Assembly: GCF_000300515.1 (NCBI RefSeq)
Contig: NZ_AMSI01000003.1
Coordinates: 248,001 to 312,000, forward strand
DNA length: 64,000 nt
Reading direction: 5' to 3'
Source of the DNA: Nitratireductor indicus C115
GTDB taxonomy: Bacteria > Pseudomonadota > Alphaproteobacteria > Rhizobiales > Rhizobiaceae
Positions 34,722-43,354 of the stretch are shown in pieces. The position numbers were made by a program, and so were the translations under genes. Each line of letters starts with the position of its first letter. Position 1 is the first letter of the stretch. A model generated the notes under the pieces. The model made no database searches and was not told the DNA's origin. It worked only from the letters and a program-made list of their open reading frames with translations.

Positions 34722-35615
34722 TTACTGGGCAGCTACCCGCAAGCCGGGGCGCACCTCATTGGCGTAATCGTTCATCAGCAGTCGCGAGATTTCGCCCACT
34801 TCAAACTTATAGGGCCCGATTTCCGAAACCGGCGTGACTTCAGCCGCGGTCCCCGAAAGGAAGCACTGCTCGAAGCCTTCCAGCTCTTCCGGCATGATGG
34901 CCCGCTCCACCACTTCGATACCACGGCGCTGCGCGAGCTCGATGACCGTGCGGCGGGTAATACCGTCAAGGAAGCAGTCCGGCGTCGGCGTGTGCAGCAC
35001 GCCATCCTTCACGAAGAAGATGTTCGCACCGGTCGCCTCGGCGACCTGGCCGCGCCAGTCGAGCATCATCGCGTCCGCATAGCCCTTTGCCTCGGCGGCA
35101 TGCTTGGAGAGCGTACAGATCATGTAGAGGCCGGCCGCCTTCGACTTCGAGGGGGCCGTACGCGGGTCGGGACGACGATATTCGGCCAGATCGAGACGGA
35201 TGCCCTTCAGGCGCTGCTCCGGATCGAAATAACTCGGCCACTGCCAGATCGCGATGGCCAGGTTGATACGGTTGTTCTGGGCCGAAACGCCCATCATCTC
35301 ACTGCCGCGAAAGGCAATCGGACGCACATAGGCATCGGAAAAGCCCTGCTTCGCCAGAAGCTCGCGGCATGCAGTGTTGATTTCCTCGACCGACCAGGGA
35401 ATGCGGAAGCCGAGAATACGAGCCGATTCGTGCAGGCGCTCCGTATGTTCGTTGAGCTTGAAAATCTCACCGCCATAAGCCCGCTCGCCCTCGAACACGG
35501 CGCTCGCATAATGCAGGCCATGCGTGAGTACGTGAATCTTAGCGTCCGCCCATTTGACGAATTCGCCATTGAGCCAGATAAAGCCCTCGAGCTTATCAAA
35601 AGGAACCGCTGCCAT
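34722..35615 (-). CDS. ilvE: Branched-chain amino acid aminotransferase
   Basis: 297 residues from MAAVPFDKLEGFIWLNGEFVKW, with AGAGAGGTAAC before the ATG. Class IV PLP aminotransferase: HGLHYASAVFEGERAYGG, YVRPIAFRGSEMMG, PSKSKAAGLYM (PLP Lys in SKSK) and EATGANIFFVKDG with GTAAEVTPV near the end. It makes or degrades leucine, isoleucine and valine. Divergent from a MarR regulator in an AT-rich spacer of about 260 bases, an arrangement seen in other rhizobia. Confidence 0.96.
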   Translation of the reverse strand: MAAVPFDKLEGFIWLNGEFVKWADAKIHVLTHGLHYASAVFEGERAYGGEIFKLNEHTERLHESARILGFRIPWSVEEINTACRELLAKQGFSDAYVRPIAFRGSEMMGVSAQNNRINLAIAIWQWPSYFDPEQRLKGIRLDLAEYRRPDPRTAPSKSKAAGLYMICTLSKHAAEAKGYADAMMLDWRGQVAEATGANIFFVKDGVLHTPTPDCFLDGITRRTVIELAQRRGIEVVERAIMPEELEGFEQCFLSGTAAEVTPVSEIGPYKFEVGEISRLLMNDYANEVRPGLRVAAQ

Positions 35616-35874
35616 GTTACCTCTCTTGCCGCCCCCGTTCCTCCGGCGGGCGGACTGGAATTGAAATGCCGTCCGAGGGGACGGCGCCTTCAAGTGCTTA
35701 AGACTATCCGCGAAGGCACAAATTTTGAAGGAAGTTCCGTAAAAAGCCCTTCAGAAAATGTTTTTGTTCGCGCTAAGCCGAAAACATTGTCAAAAATTAT
35801 CAATACGCCGAAAATATGTCAACAAGACTGACATAAATTTCGCATCAGGTTCCAAAACGCATTATAAGAGCCCA

Positions 35875-36381
35875 ATGAGCAACACCGACGATACGCCGAT
35901 CCGAACCCCGCTGACGCTGGAAGACGGCGTGGATTTTGCCATCATCGAGCATCTGTTTTTCGCTTATCGCGACTTTACAGCCGATCCGGATGCAATCCTG
36001 GAGCGCTATGGTTTTGGCCGCGCCCATCACCGCGTCCTTCATTTCGTCAACCGCCGGCCGGGCCTCACCGTGGCTGAGCTGCTGGATGTGCTCAGGATCA
36101 CCAAGCAGAGCCTTGCCCGCGTCCTGAAGCAGCTTGTCGACAGCGGCTACATCGTCCAGCTTCAGGGCCCGCGCGACCGCCGGCAGCGCGAGCTCTACCC
36201 CACACGCAAGGGCCGCGACCTTGCCCGCGATCTCTCCCTGCCACAGTCCCGCCGCATCCATGCGGCACTGCAGGAAGCTCAACTGAAGGACAGCGCCCTG
36301 ATCGAGCGCTTCCTGCGTGCGATGGTCAATCCCGAGCTGCGCGCGCAGATGGACAAGCTCCCCAATGGACGTCCCGACTGA
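35875..36381 (+). CDS. MarR family regulator, PetP-like
   Basis: 168 residues, winged helix: HHRVLHFVNRRPGLTVAELLDVLRITKQSLARVLKQLVDSGYIVQLQGPRDRRQRELYPTRKG. The gene is followed 60 bases on by a response regulator of the PetR/OmpR type; in Rhodobacter capsulatus petP (MarR) and petR stand together next to the bc1 operon and support its expression. Here petABC is 22 kb away, so the function may differ. The start ATG at 35875 is chosen because upstream frame is AT-rich promoter. Confidence 0.9.
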   Translation: MSNTDDTPIRTPLTLEDGVDFAIIEHLFFAYRDFTADPDAILERYGFGRAHHRVLHFVNRRPGLTVAELLDVLRITKQSLARVLKQLVDSGYIVQLQGPRDRRQRELYPTRKGRDLARDLSLPQSRRIHAALQEAQLKDSALIERFLRAMVNPELRAQMDKLPNGRPD

Positions 36382-36441
36382 CAAGGCGTTATCATCGGTT
36401 GGCGCGGCGGGGGGAAGTGTAGATGTGTGGAGGCGCAAGTC

Positions 36442-37167
36442 ATGAGTGATACCGGCAAGGACATCAAGGAAGCGACCGTCCCGGGCGACGATGCTCCGCA
36501 CCTGCTGGTGGTCGATGACGACACGCGCATCCGCAGTCTTCTGAACCGTTTCCTGCGTGAAAACGGCTTCCGCGTCACGATTGCCGGAACGGCGGCCGAA
36601 GCACGCCGCAAGCTCGACGGGCTGGAGTTCGACCTGGCCATTCTCGATGTAATGATGCCCGGCGAGGACGGTGTGAGCCTCACGCGCGCCCTGCGCAAGG
36701 ACAAGAAGAACATGCCCATTCTCATGCTGACAGCGCTTTCAGAAACCGAAAGCCGCGTCGTCGGGCTTGAGGCGGGCGCCGACGATTATCTGCCCAAACC
36801 TTTCGACCCGCGCGAACTCGTGCTGCGCGTCAACAACATCTTGCGCCGCAGCGTTCCCCAGGGAACCCCCAAGGTCGAGCAGGTCGTGTTTGGCCCCTAC
36901 TCCTTCCAGATCGCCAAGCGCGAGCTCAAGCATACAGGTAAGCTCGTCAAACTGACCGACCGCGAGCGGGAGATCATGGTCATTTTTGCCGAGCGGGCAG
37001 GAGAAACTGTGCCCCGTCACGAACTGGTGGGCGAGGAATCCGATGTCGGGGAACGCACCATCGACGTGCAGATCAACCGCCTGCGCCGCAAGATCGAGCG
37101 CGACCCCTCCAACCCGGTCTATCTGCAGACAGTCCGCGGCATCGGCTACCGCCTGAGCGTCGAGTAG
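36442..37167 (+). CDS. OmpR-family response regulator, PetR-like
   Basis: 241 residues from the ATG at 36442 with GGAGG eight bases upstream. Receiver: HLLVVDDDTRIRSLLNRFL, phospho-Asp in LAILDVMMPGEDG (about D71), LMLTALSE, ADDYLPKPFDPREL; C-terminal winged helix: KLTDREREIMVIFAERAGETVPRHELV and RTIDVQINRLRRKIERDPSNPVYLQTVRGIGYRL. Follows the PetP-like MarR gene; the kinase downstream is 300 bases away behind a palindromic repeat. Confidence 0.95.
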   Translation: MSDTGKDIKEATVPGDDAPHLLVVDDDTRIRSLLNRFLRENGFRVTIAGTAAEARRKLDGLEFDLAILDVMMPGEDGVSLTRALRKDKKNMPILMLTALSETESRVVGLEAGADDYLPKPFDPRELVLRVNNILRRSVPQGTPKVEQVVFGPYSFQIAKRELKHTGKLVKLTDREREIMVIFAERAGETVPRHELVGEESDVGERTIDVQINRLRRKIERDPSNPVYLQTVRGIGYRLSVE

Positions 37168-37308
37168 CATCTCGCACGCCATCGCACAGCTCCGTATTGA
37201 GAGCCACCTCGCAAATGCAAATGACTTGCTGGAAAGGTGCCACGTCTTCCTTGAACTGGACGGACACTTTAGCCCCCTGTACGTCCTTCAGGGCGCGCAC
37301 AGGACGAT

Positions 37309-37374
37309 CTATCTTTTTGTTTTCCCGCATTTATGCGCACGTCGGGTGATTCCACCTGACAGCAAAATGCTCTA
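37309..37374 (-). repeat. Palindromic intergenic repeat, minus-strand copy
   Basis: Read on the minus strand: AGAGCATTTTGCTGTCAGG, TGGAATCACCCGACG, GCATAAATGCGGGAAAACAAA and AAGATAGATCG, the same order as the element at 18211. A further minus-strand tail to about 37200 (CCTGAAGGACG, GGACACTTT) may be another module. It separates the response regulator from the kinase. Confidence 0.8.
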
Positions 37375-37465
37375 GGATTGCCCATGAAGTCATTGGCGGA
37401 AGCTCGCCAGCGGGCATGGGATGACGGGCGGAAAAGCGCAGTTGCAGATCGGTTCTGAAGAGAGG

Positions 37466-38845
37466 ATGACGCCCTTCACGCGCACCAAATACATTTTTGC
37501 AGCGGTGCGCCGGCAATGGCGTCGATTTTGGCGCATTGTTTCCCGCTATATGCCCAAGCGGCTTTACGCACGCTCGCTCATCATCGTCATCGCGCCAATG
37601 CTGCTTCTGCAATCGGTCATCGCCTTCGTGTTCATGGAGCGTCACTGGCAGACGGTCACCCAGCGTCTCAGCCAGGCCGTCACCCGCGATATCGCGGCAA
37701 TCATCGACATGATCGAAACATTTCCCGATAGCGACGGCTACGCGCAGGTGATCCGCATCGCCCAGGAGCGACTGGCTCTCAAAATCGACCTCCTGCCGCC
37801 CGATCCCCTGCCCGCACCCGGACCGAAACCCTTCTTCTCGATTCTCGACCAGACGCTGGGCGAAGAGATCACCCGCCAGATCAACCGCCCCTTCTGGCTG
37901 GACACGGTCGGAAACTCGAACATTGTGGAAATCCGCATTCAGCTCGAGAACAAGGTTTTGCGGGTCTTTGCGCGCCGCAGCCAGGCCTATGCCTCAAATA
38001 CCCATATCTTCCTGCTTTGGATGGTCGGCACGTCACTGGTGCTCATCGCCATATCGGTCGCCTTCCTGCGCAACCAGATTCGCCCCATCCTGCAACTCGC
38101 CGAAGCCGCCGACAGTTTCGGCAAGGGCCGCCCGACACCGAGCGACTTTCATCCCAGAGGTGCTGAAGAGGTGCGCCGCGCCGGCAGCGCGTTCATGCTG
38201 ATGCGCGAGCGGATCGAACGGCAGATCGAACAGCGCACTGCAATGCTGACCGGAGTCAGCCACGACCTGCGCACCATCCTGACCCGATTCAAACTCCAAC
38301 TGGCCCTTGCTCACAGCAAGGAGGATATCGAGGCACTCGATCAGGATATCGAGGACATGCGCTCCATGCTCGAAGGGTACCTTGCCTTTGCGCGCGGAGA
38401 AGCGGCAGAAGATCCCGGCGAATTCGATCTGACAGCCTTCTTTCATCGCGCCGCCGAGGAGGCCGCGCTGCGTGAAAACATCTTGTCCACCAGGATCAGC
38501 GGCCCTTCTGTTCTTCACGTGCGGCCCAATGCCTTCGGGCGGCTGTTGTCCAATGTGATCGGCAATGCGTTCCGCTATGCGACCCATGTGGAGGTCAACG
38601 CCCGCAATGCCGGCGGCACGCTGACCGTGACCGTGGATGACGATGGCCCCGGCATTCCCGAAGACAAGCGCGAGGATGTTTTCAAGCCTTTCGTGCGACT
38701 GGACGAGGCCCGCAATCAGGATGAAAGCGGCACGGGACTTGGCCTGTCCATCGCCCGCGACATTGCCCGCAGCCATGGCGGCGACGTGATGCTCGAAGAA
38801 AGCCCGCTGGGCGGCCTGCGCGCCATCATTCGCGTTCCCTCCTGA
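37466..38845 (+). CDS. Sensor histidine kinase, EnvZ-like
   Basis: About 459 residues from MTPFTRTKYIF (an upstream ATG at 37421 would add 15 residues). Two membrane helices: ARSLIIVIAPMLLLQSVIAFVFM and IFLLWMVGTSLVLIAISVAFL with a periplasmic loop of about 120 residues; HAMP; H box LTGVSHDLRTILTRFKLQLAL; N box NVIGNAFRYATHV; G boxes DDGPGIPEDK, GTGLGLSIARDI. Likely partner of the PetR-like regulator on the same strand, despite the repeat between. Signal sensed is unknown. Confidence 0.92.
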   Translation: MTPFTRTKYIFAAVRRQWRRFWRIVSRYMPKRLYARSLIIVIAPMLLLQSVIAFVFMERHWQTVTQRLSQAVTRDIAAIIDMIETFPDSDGYAQVIRIAQERLALKIDLLPPDPLPAPGPKPFFSILDQTLGEEITRQINRPFWLDTVGNSNIVEIRIQLENKVLRVFARRSQAYASNTHIFLLWMVGTSLVLIAISVAFLRNQIRPILQLAEAADSFGKGRPTPSDFHPRGAEEVRRAGSAFMLMRERIERQIEQRTAMLTGVSHDLRTILTRFKLQLALAHSKEDIEALDQDIEDMRSMLEGYLAFARGEAAEDPGEFDLTAFFHRAAEEAALRENILSTRISGPSVLHVRPNAFGRLLSNVIGNAFRYATHVEVNARNAGGTLTVTVDDDGPGIPEDKREDVFKPFVRLDEARNQDESGTGLGLSIARDIARSHGGDVMLEESPLGGLRAIIRVPS

Positions 38846-38854
38846 CCCGGCGAG

Positions 38855-39097
38855 TCAACGCGATGCGGGGCGTGGCGGATGATCGAGTTCGAGTATCAGT
38901 TCGGCGTTGCCATCGCCGGAAACCACAAACCGGCGCGCCCGGATGATGAAGGTCGCACTCTCGCCATCTCCGACGAGTTCAACGAAATCGCCCTTTGCAG
39001 TCCCCTCGCCCAATGACAGCCGTTCAAGCCGGGCAAGAAGCCCGGCTGCCTCTGCCTTGCGGCGTGCCGTGGCGGTCAGTTCGATTTTGGTCTTCAA
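38855..39097 (-). CDS. Small conserved hypothetical protein (80 aa)
   Basis: 80 residues from a TTG start (LKTKIELTATARRKAEAAGLLARLERLSLGEGT) that has GGAGGAAGG seven bases upstream; upstream in-frame ATGs have no such site. Soluble, basic first half and beta-rich second half (FVELVGDGESATFIIRARRFVVSGDGNAELILELDHPP). I recognise it only as a type of small protein present in rhizobia. Convergent with the kinase gene with nine bases between. Confidence 0.68.
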   Translation of the reverse strand: MKTKIELTATARRKAEAAGLLARLERLSLGEGTAKGDFVELVGDGESATFIIRARRFVVSGDGNAELILELDHPPRPASR

Positions 39098-39234
39098 GAG
39101 CCTTCCTCCAGGTTGCCGGTAAAGGGCAGCGTAGCGATTTCTGACACTCCCAAAATCCATTAGCCTTTCGTAGCAGTACTGAGTCGCAATCCGGATACCA
39201 GATTTACCCGGGCTCACTGAGGAGGAAACAGGCA

Positions 39235-39729
39235 ATGACCTCACGCTACGCAAAAATCATCATGACCTTGGCCCTTGCGGCCTTTGCTTTCATGGTGACA
39301 TTCAACAACATCACCGATTACGGCTCCAATTTCGAGTTCGTCAAACACGTGTTCAGCATGGACACGACCTTTCCCGGTAACAAGGCGATGTATCGCGCCA
39401 TTGGCACGCCAGCCCTGTGGCATGCGGGCTATTGGCTGATCATCGCGGGCGAAGGATTGACATTCGTGCTGCTCCTGATCGGCGGGCTCAAAATGCTCGG
39501 AGCCCGAACCGCAAGCGCTGCGGAATTCCAGGCGGCCAAGAACATGACGATTGCGGGCGCCGCTCTTGGTTTCCTGGTCTGGTTCCTCGGCTTCATGGTG
39601 ATTGGCGGCGAATGGTTCCTGATGTGGCAGTCGGATACCTGGAACGGTCAGGACGCCGCCTTCAAGTTCTACATGGCCATCCTTGGCGTGCTGATCTTCG
39701 TCAACCAGCGTGACGACGAGATCGCCTGA
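39235..39729 (+). CDS. DUF2165 integral membrane protein
   Basis: 164 residues, four hydrophobic segments: IIMTLALAAFAFMVTFNNI, YWLIIAGEGLTFVLLLIGGL, AALGFLVWFLGFMVIGGEWFL and FYMAILGVLIFV. NNITDYGSNFEFVKHVFSMDTTFPG and WQSDTWNGQDAAF are the DUF2165 signature. Function unknown. GAGGAGGAAACAGGCA precedes the ATG. Followed by a strong hairpin shared with the convergent beta-lactamase gene. Confidence 0.92.
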   Translation: MTSRYAKIIMTLALAAFAFMVTFNNITDYGSNFEFVKHVFSMDTTFPGNKAMYRAIGTPALWHAGYWLIIAGEGLTFVLLLIGGLKMLGARTASAAEFQAAKNMTIAGAALGFLVWFLGFMVIGGEWFLMWQSDTWNGQDAAFKFYMAILGVLIFVNQRDDEIA

Positions 39730-39754
39730 GATCGGAACGCCTGCAAATTATAGC

Positions 39755-39784
39755 GCCCGTGCGGATACAATGATCCGCGCGGGC
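39755..39784. terminator. Bidirectional hairpin between DUF2165 and beta-lactamase genes
   Basis: GCCCGTGCGGAT (39755-39766) and ATCCGCGCGGGC (39773-39784) form a 12-bp stem with one G-T pair and a six-base loop. Lies 26 bases after DUF2165 and 16 bases after the convergent gene. No marked T-run. Confidence 0.6.
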
Positions 39785-39799
39785 TCTCAACAAAACCTG

Positions 39800-40714
39800 T
39801 CAATCAGCCTTCAAGCGCCCACTGAGGAAGCGCCCGATCTCAGCGATCGCCGCATCTCTGTCTTCCATTGACCGGCGCGTCTCCGTGACAAATATGGTTG
39901 CAATGATCGGTTTGCGCTTGGGCGGCCACATGATCGCGGTGATGCCACGCGTTGCGTGCCCTCCCGCCCCTGTCCTGTCACCAACCTTCCAGTCTTTGGG
40001 AACTCCCGCCCGCAGCAGGGATCCGCTGACACGATTATCGACAAGCCAATCAATAAACTGACTGCGGGACGCTGGTGACAGGACATTCCCCAGCGCAGCG
40101 GCCTTAAGGCTCTCCAAGAACGCATCGGGTGACGTCGTATCGCGCGGATCGCCCGGCGTCCCCTCCGTAAGGTCGGGTTCCTTTCGATCAAGCCGAGAAA
40201 CGTCATCGCCAATCGAGCGCATGAAATCAGTCCAGCCCCGCGGGCCGCCAAGCGCATCGATCAACAGGTTTGCAGCGGTATTGTCGCTCATCGTGGAGGC
40301 GGCAGCACACAATTCACGGAGCGTCATTCCACGCCCGCCAACATGTTTTTCGGTAACCGGCGACCAAGTGACCAGATCTTCCTTCTGAAAGACGATCCGC
40401 CGCGAAAGGTCTTCCTTGCCAGCATCTGCCCGCGCCAGGATCGCCGCACAGGCAAACGCCTTGAAGGTGCTGTTCATCGGAAAGCGTTCGGCGGACCGGT
40501 AGGACCATTTCTGCCCGGTCTGCACATCCTCGATTGCCACGCCAAGTCGCCCGCCGAGCCAGGCTTCAACCTCTATGAATTTCCTATCAAAAGCCTCCGT
40601 CATCCCGGATGAAGCGAAACTTGGCCGGTTCAAAAACACGGAGGCTGTGACGATCGAGGCACCACAAGAAGAAAAGAAAGAGCGTCGTGAAATATCAGAT
40701 TGAAACAGATTCAA
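39800..40714 (-). CDS. Class A beta-lactamase, RTG type, probably Tat-exported
   Basis: 304 residues from a TTG with GAGG eight bases upstream; any ATG start lies further up and would spoil the signal. SRRSFFSS matches a twin-arginine motif, then SIVTASVFLNRPSFASS. Class A motifs: S-T-F-K (Ser82), S-D-N (143-145), E-P-D-L-T with Glu179 for deacylation, and R-T-G (247-249) where most class A enzymes have K-T-G. RTG occurs in carbenicillinases (CARB/PSE). The residue usually Asn after the Glu motif is Thr (EPDLT), also unusual. Hydrolyses beta-lactams in the periplasm. No AmpR-type regulator is adjacent. Confidence 0.92.
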   Translation of the reverse strand: MNLFQSDISRRSFFSSCGASIVTASVFLNRPSFASSGMTEAFDRKFIEVEAWLGGRLGVAIEDVQTGQKWSYRSAERFPMNSTFKAFACAAILARADAGKEDLSRRIVFQKEDLVTWSPVTEKHVGGRGMTLRELCAAASTMSDNTAANLLIDALGGPRGWTDFMRSIGDDVSRLDRKEPDLTEGTPGDPRDTTSPDAFLESLKAAALGNVLSPASRSQFIDWLVDNRVSGSLLRAGVPKDWKVGDRTGAGGHATRGITAIMWPPKRKPIIATIFVTETRRSMEDRDAAIAEIGRFLSGRLKAD

Positions 40715-40826
40715 CTTAAAAACCTCATAAACAAAAACAAAACGGCACCGGCAAGAAACCAGCACCGAAAGCAACTTCTAAAAACTACTTGTGGTATTTC
40801 TTTGACGCTTCCCGGGAACAAACGGG

Positions 40827-41180
40827 TCAGTGCAATCGGCTACCGTTCGGAACCTTCTTGTCGTTCGTCGCGAGCACCACGGCGCCCGCCTCGTCTGAAA
40901 AACCGAGCGTCAGCACCTCCGACATGAACTTGCCGATCTGACGTGGCGGAAAATTGACCACGGCAGCCACCTGCCGGCCGACCAGTTCTTCGGGCGTATA
41001 ATGCACGGTTATCTGAGCCGAGGACTTCTTGATGCCAATCTCCGGCCCGAAATCGATCTTCAGCTTGATGGCAGGCTTGCGCGCCTCCGGGTAGGGCTCG
41101 GCTTCAACAACCGTGCCCACCCGAATATCGACCTTGAGGAAATCGTCGAATGTGATTTCCGATGCCTTCTGCGAAGCCAT
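40827..41180 (-). CDS. csaA: CsaA-type tRNA-binding protein
   Basis: 117 residues, single OB-fold tRNA-binding domain: [66 protein letters not shown] and [28 protein letters not shown]. Length fits CsaA, reported as a protein-secretion chaperone and tRNA binder. Downstream partner of the YbjN gene in one minus-strand operon (seven-base gap). Confidence 0.94.
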   Translation of the reverse strand: MASQKASEITFDDFLKVDIRVGTVVEAEPYPEARKPAIKLKIDFGPEIGIKKSSAQITVHYTPEELVGRQVAAVVNFPPRQIGKFMSEVLTLGFSDEAGAVVLATNDKKVPNGSRLH

Positions 41181-41187
41181 ATGCGCC

Positions 41188-41688
41188 TCAGGCGTTGCCG
41201 TAGGTCTCGAACAGCACGCTGTTCAACGCTTCCTGCGCACTGCTGCCGGACCAGATGACGTACTGGAAAGCCTGATAGTAGCACTCGCAGGCTTCAAGGG
41301 CGCTGTTGAGCATGGTCTCTACCTGCTGGCCGGTAGGCTCCACGCCGCCGGCCAGGACGAGCGCCTGCCGGAACATGACGACGTTCTCGCGCTCCCACAG
41401 GTCGAAATGGCCAAACAGCATCTGCTCATTGATGAGCGACAGCAGACGCATGATCTCAAGCGTACGTTTCTCGGGCACTTTCAGGTCGAAGGCGCAGGCC
41501 ACATGCAGCGCCTCGAATTCTTCCATCCACGAAAAGGAGACATTGTAGTCGGTCCACGTACCGGCCACCGATATGGCGATCTCATCGTCGCCATTACGCT
41601 CGAAGCTCCAGTCGTTGGTGTGCGCGACATGCTCGATCACATCCACCGGATGCGCCTCTCGGGTCATGTCGAATTCAAGAAGGCTCAT
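41188..41688 (-). CDS. YbjN domain protein
   Basis: 166 residues from [19 protein letters not shown], with AGGAAAG before the ATG. The alpha/beta YbjN fold shows in [75 protein letters not shown] and the C-terminal [17 protein letters not shown]. YbjN proteins are chaperone-like or regulators of motility and stress in enterobacteria; the alphaproteobacterial ones are unstudied. Upstream of csaA in the same operon. Confidence 0.92.
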   Translation of the reverse strand: MSLLEFDMTREAHPVDVIEHVAHTNDWSFERNGDDEIAISVAGTWTDYNVSFSWMEEFEALHVACAFDLKVPEKRTLEIMRLLSLINEQMLFGHFDLWERENVVMFRQALVLAGGVEPTGQQVETMLNSALEACECYYQAFQYVIWSGSSAQEALNSVLFETYGNA

Positions 41689-42023
41689 ATATCTGCTTTC
41701 CTGTATCATGGAGCGCGCCCGCGCTACCGAGTATCCACAGCGGAGACACGCTCTCCGCAAGAGGTTTCAAGGGTGAAACACTTTGTGGAGCGACAACGAC
41801 AACGCACGGAACTCCAACGGGCCGCCCCTGCCCGACTGCGTGATCGTTTCGAATCACGCTGTAAATTCAGTGTATTGATGCAGAGTCCCGTGACCAGACC
41901 TTTTTTTGACAGCGGCCGGTCAGCGTGTGGATAGTCAGGCTGTGCGCAGAGCAAGCCGGCAAGCCTAACTGACTCACCAGCAAGGATTTTTCGACACCGT
42001 TCACAGGCGGCGGTAACGAAAAA
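41689..42023. other. 335-base spacer, promoter of YbjN-csaA, no gene seen
   Basis: Between the YbjN start and the end of ubiK, both on the minus strand. Contains no recognisable RNA, repeat or open frame with family support. A short T-run (CCTTTTTTTGACAG near 41900) and several direct words such as GCGGAGACACGCTCTCCGC (an inverted GCGGAG/CTCCGC, 41742-41760) are present; the latter may be the YbjN operator or a leader hairpin. Confidence 0.45.
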
Positions 42024-42338
42024 TTATTTTTTCGTCCGGGCGGTGGACGCCGGCTTCGAATCGGCGGCTGTAGTCTTGGAACCGCTTTTTTTGGCAAGTT
42101 CGCCCTCAAGCGCCTCGACGCGGGCGGCCAGCACCGCGTTCTGTTCAAGTGCCTTGAGCGCCATTTCGCGCACCGCCTCGAACTCCTCGCGCTGGACGAG
42201 ATCCATCGATGAGATGAAACGCTCCGCCTGCGCCTGGAAAGCTGTCTCGACCTCGCGGCGCACCCCTTGGGCAGCACCTGCCGCATCGGTCATGAGTTTG
42301 GCGAACTCGTCAAAGATTCGGTTGCTTCCGTTGGTCAT
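42024..42338 (-). CDS. ubiK: Ubiquinone biosynthesis accessory factor UbiK (BMFP family)
   Basis: 104 residues from MTNGSNRIFDEFAKLMTDAAGAAQGVRREVETAFQAQAERFISSMDLVQREEFEAVREMALKALEQNAVLAARVEALEGEL. The coiled-coil core and C-terminal Lys-rich tail match UbiK/YqiC, an amphipathic assembly factor for aerobic ubiquinone synthesis at the membrane. Start chosen at the Met with AGAGACGAGCC context upstream; a longer frame starts in the lgt promoter. Divergent from lgt. Confidence 0.9.
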   Translation of the reverse strand: MTNGSNRIFDEFAKLMTDAAGAAQGVRREVETAFQAQAERFISSMDLVQREEFEAVREMALKALEQNAVLAARVEALEGELAKKSGSKTTAADSKPASTARTKK

Positions 42339-42502
42339 GGCTCGTCTCTCGCGTTGCTGTCCTGACGTAGTGGCCTCGCCGGCCGAATGCAAGTCGGACA
42401 TGCCTCGTTACCGGTCGCAGCCAGCCCCCCCCCACGACACCTTGACCTCGCCATCTTGCTCCGCGATACCTCGAAACGCCAACGAAGCGTCTGGAGGCCA
42501 GA

Positions 42503-43354
42503 TTGACCGACATGCTGATGCTGCCCTTTTCGGCGCTCACTTTCCCAAACATCGATCCCGTGGCCCTGCGGCTTGGGCCCCTGGCAATCCATTGGTACGG
42601 CGTGGGTTATGTCGTGGGCATCCTGCTCGGCTGGTGGTACGCGCGCCGCATCGTCTCCAACGACAGGCTCTGGGCCGGCGGCAAGGCACCGCTGACCGCG
42701 GTCGATCTCGACGACTTCATCCTCTGGGCAGCGGTCGGCATCGTGGCGGGTGGCCGCATCGGCTATATCCTGTTCTACGATTTCGCCCGCTATCTGCAGA
42801 ACCCACTCGACATCTTTGCCCTGTGGGAAGGCGGCATGTCCTTCCATGGCGGCCTTCTGGGCGTAACGCTGGCGATGATCCTCTTCGCCATGCGCCGCGG
42901 CATCAGCCCATGGAGCATGTTCGACACAGTCTCGGCCGTGGTGCCGATCGGCCTCGGGCTCGTGCGGATCGCCAACTTCATCAATTCCGAACTCTGGGGC
43001 CGGCCTGCCAATCTGCCATGGGCTTTTGTTTTTCCCAACGGTGGCCCCGAGCCTCGTCATCCCAGCCAACTTTATGAGGCAGCACTCGAAGGGCTGGTTC
43101 TCTTCCTGGTCCTGCGGCTTCTCACCCATCGCCTCCTGAAGCTGAAAAAGCCCGGCTTCGTGGCCGGTGCATTCGTCTGCGGCTACGGCTTGTCGCGCAT
43201 CTTCGTCGAATTTTTCCGTGAGCCCGATCCGCAGCTCGGCTATCTTCTCGGCGGCTGGCTGACCATGGGCATGATCCTGTCAACGCCGATGGTGCTGGTG
43301 GGCATTTGGGCGATGTGGCGCGCAAGCGCAAGGTCCGGCCCGGCAGCAGAATGA
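42503..43354 (+). CDS. lgt: Prolipoprotein diacylglyceryl transferase
   Basis: 283 residues from a TTG at 42503, six bases after GGAGG; an ATG at 42512 is nine bases further. Seven membrane segments. Catalytic and conserved Lgt motifs: [45 protein letters not shown] (the Lgt signature) and RHPSQLYEA. It moves the diacylglyceryl group from phosphatidylglycerol to the lipobox Cys of lipoproteins such as the LSAC and LAGC proteins encoded here. Overlaps the MidA-like gene by four bases. Confidence 0.97.
   Translation: MTDMLMLPFSALTFPNIDPVALRLGPLAIHWYGVGYVVGILLGWWYARRIVSNDRLWAGGKAPLTAVDLDDFILWAAVGIVAGGRIGYILFYDFARYLQNPLDIFALWEGGMSFHGGLLGVTLAMILFAMRRGISPWSMFDTVSAVVPIGLGLVRIANFINSELWGRPANLPWAFVFPNGGPEPRHPSQLYEAALEGLVLFLVLRLLTHRLLKLKKPGFVAGAFVCGYGLSRIFVEFFREPDPQLGYLLGGWLTMGMILSTPMVLVGIWAMWRASARSGPAAE

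Noticed and set aside
37073-37330. Short minus-strand frame near the kinase
   Set aside because: It is produced by the palindromic repeat and adjacent non-coding DNA.
40827-41180. tRNA synthetase fragment
   Set aside because: The OB domain stands alone at 117 aa with intact ends, as in CsaA, so it is not a broken synthetase.
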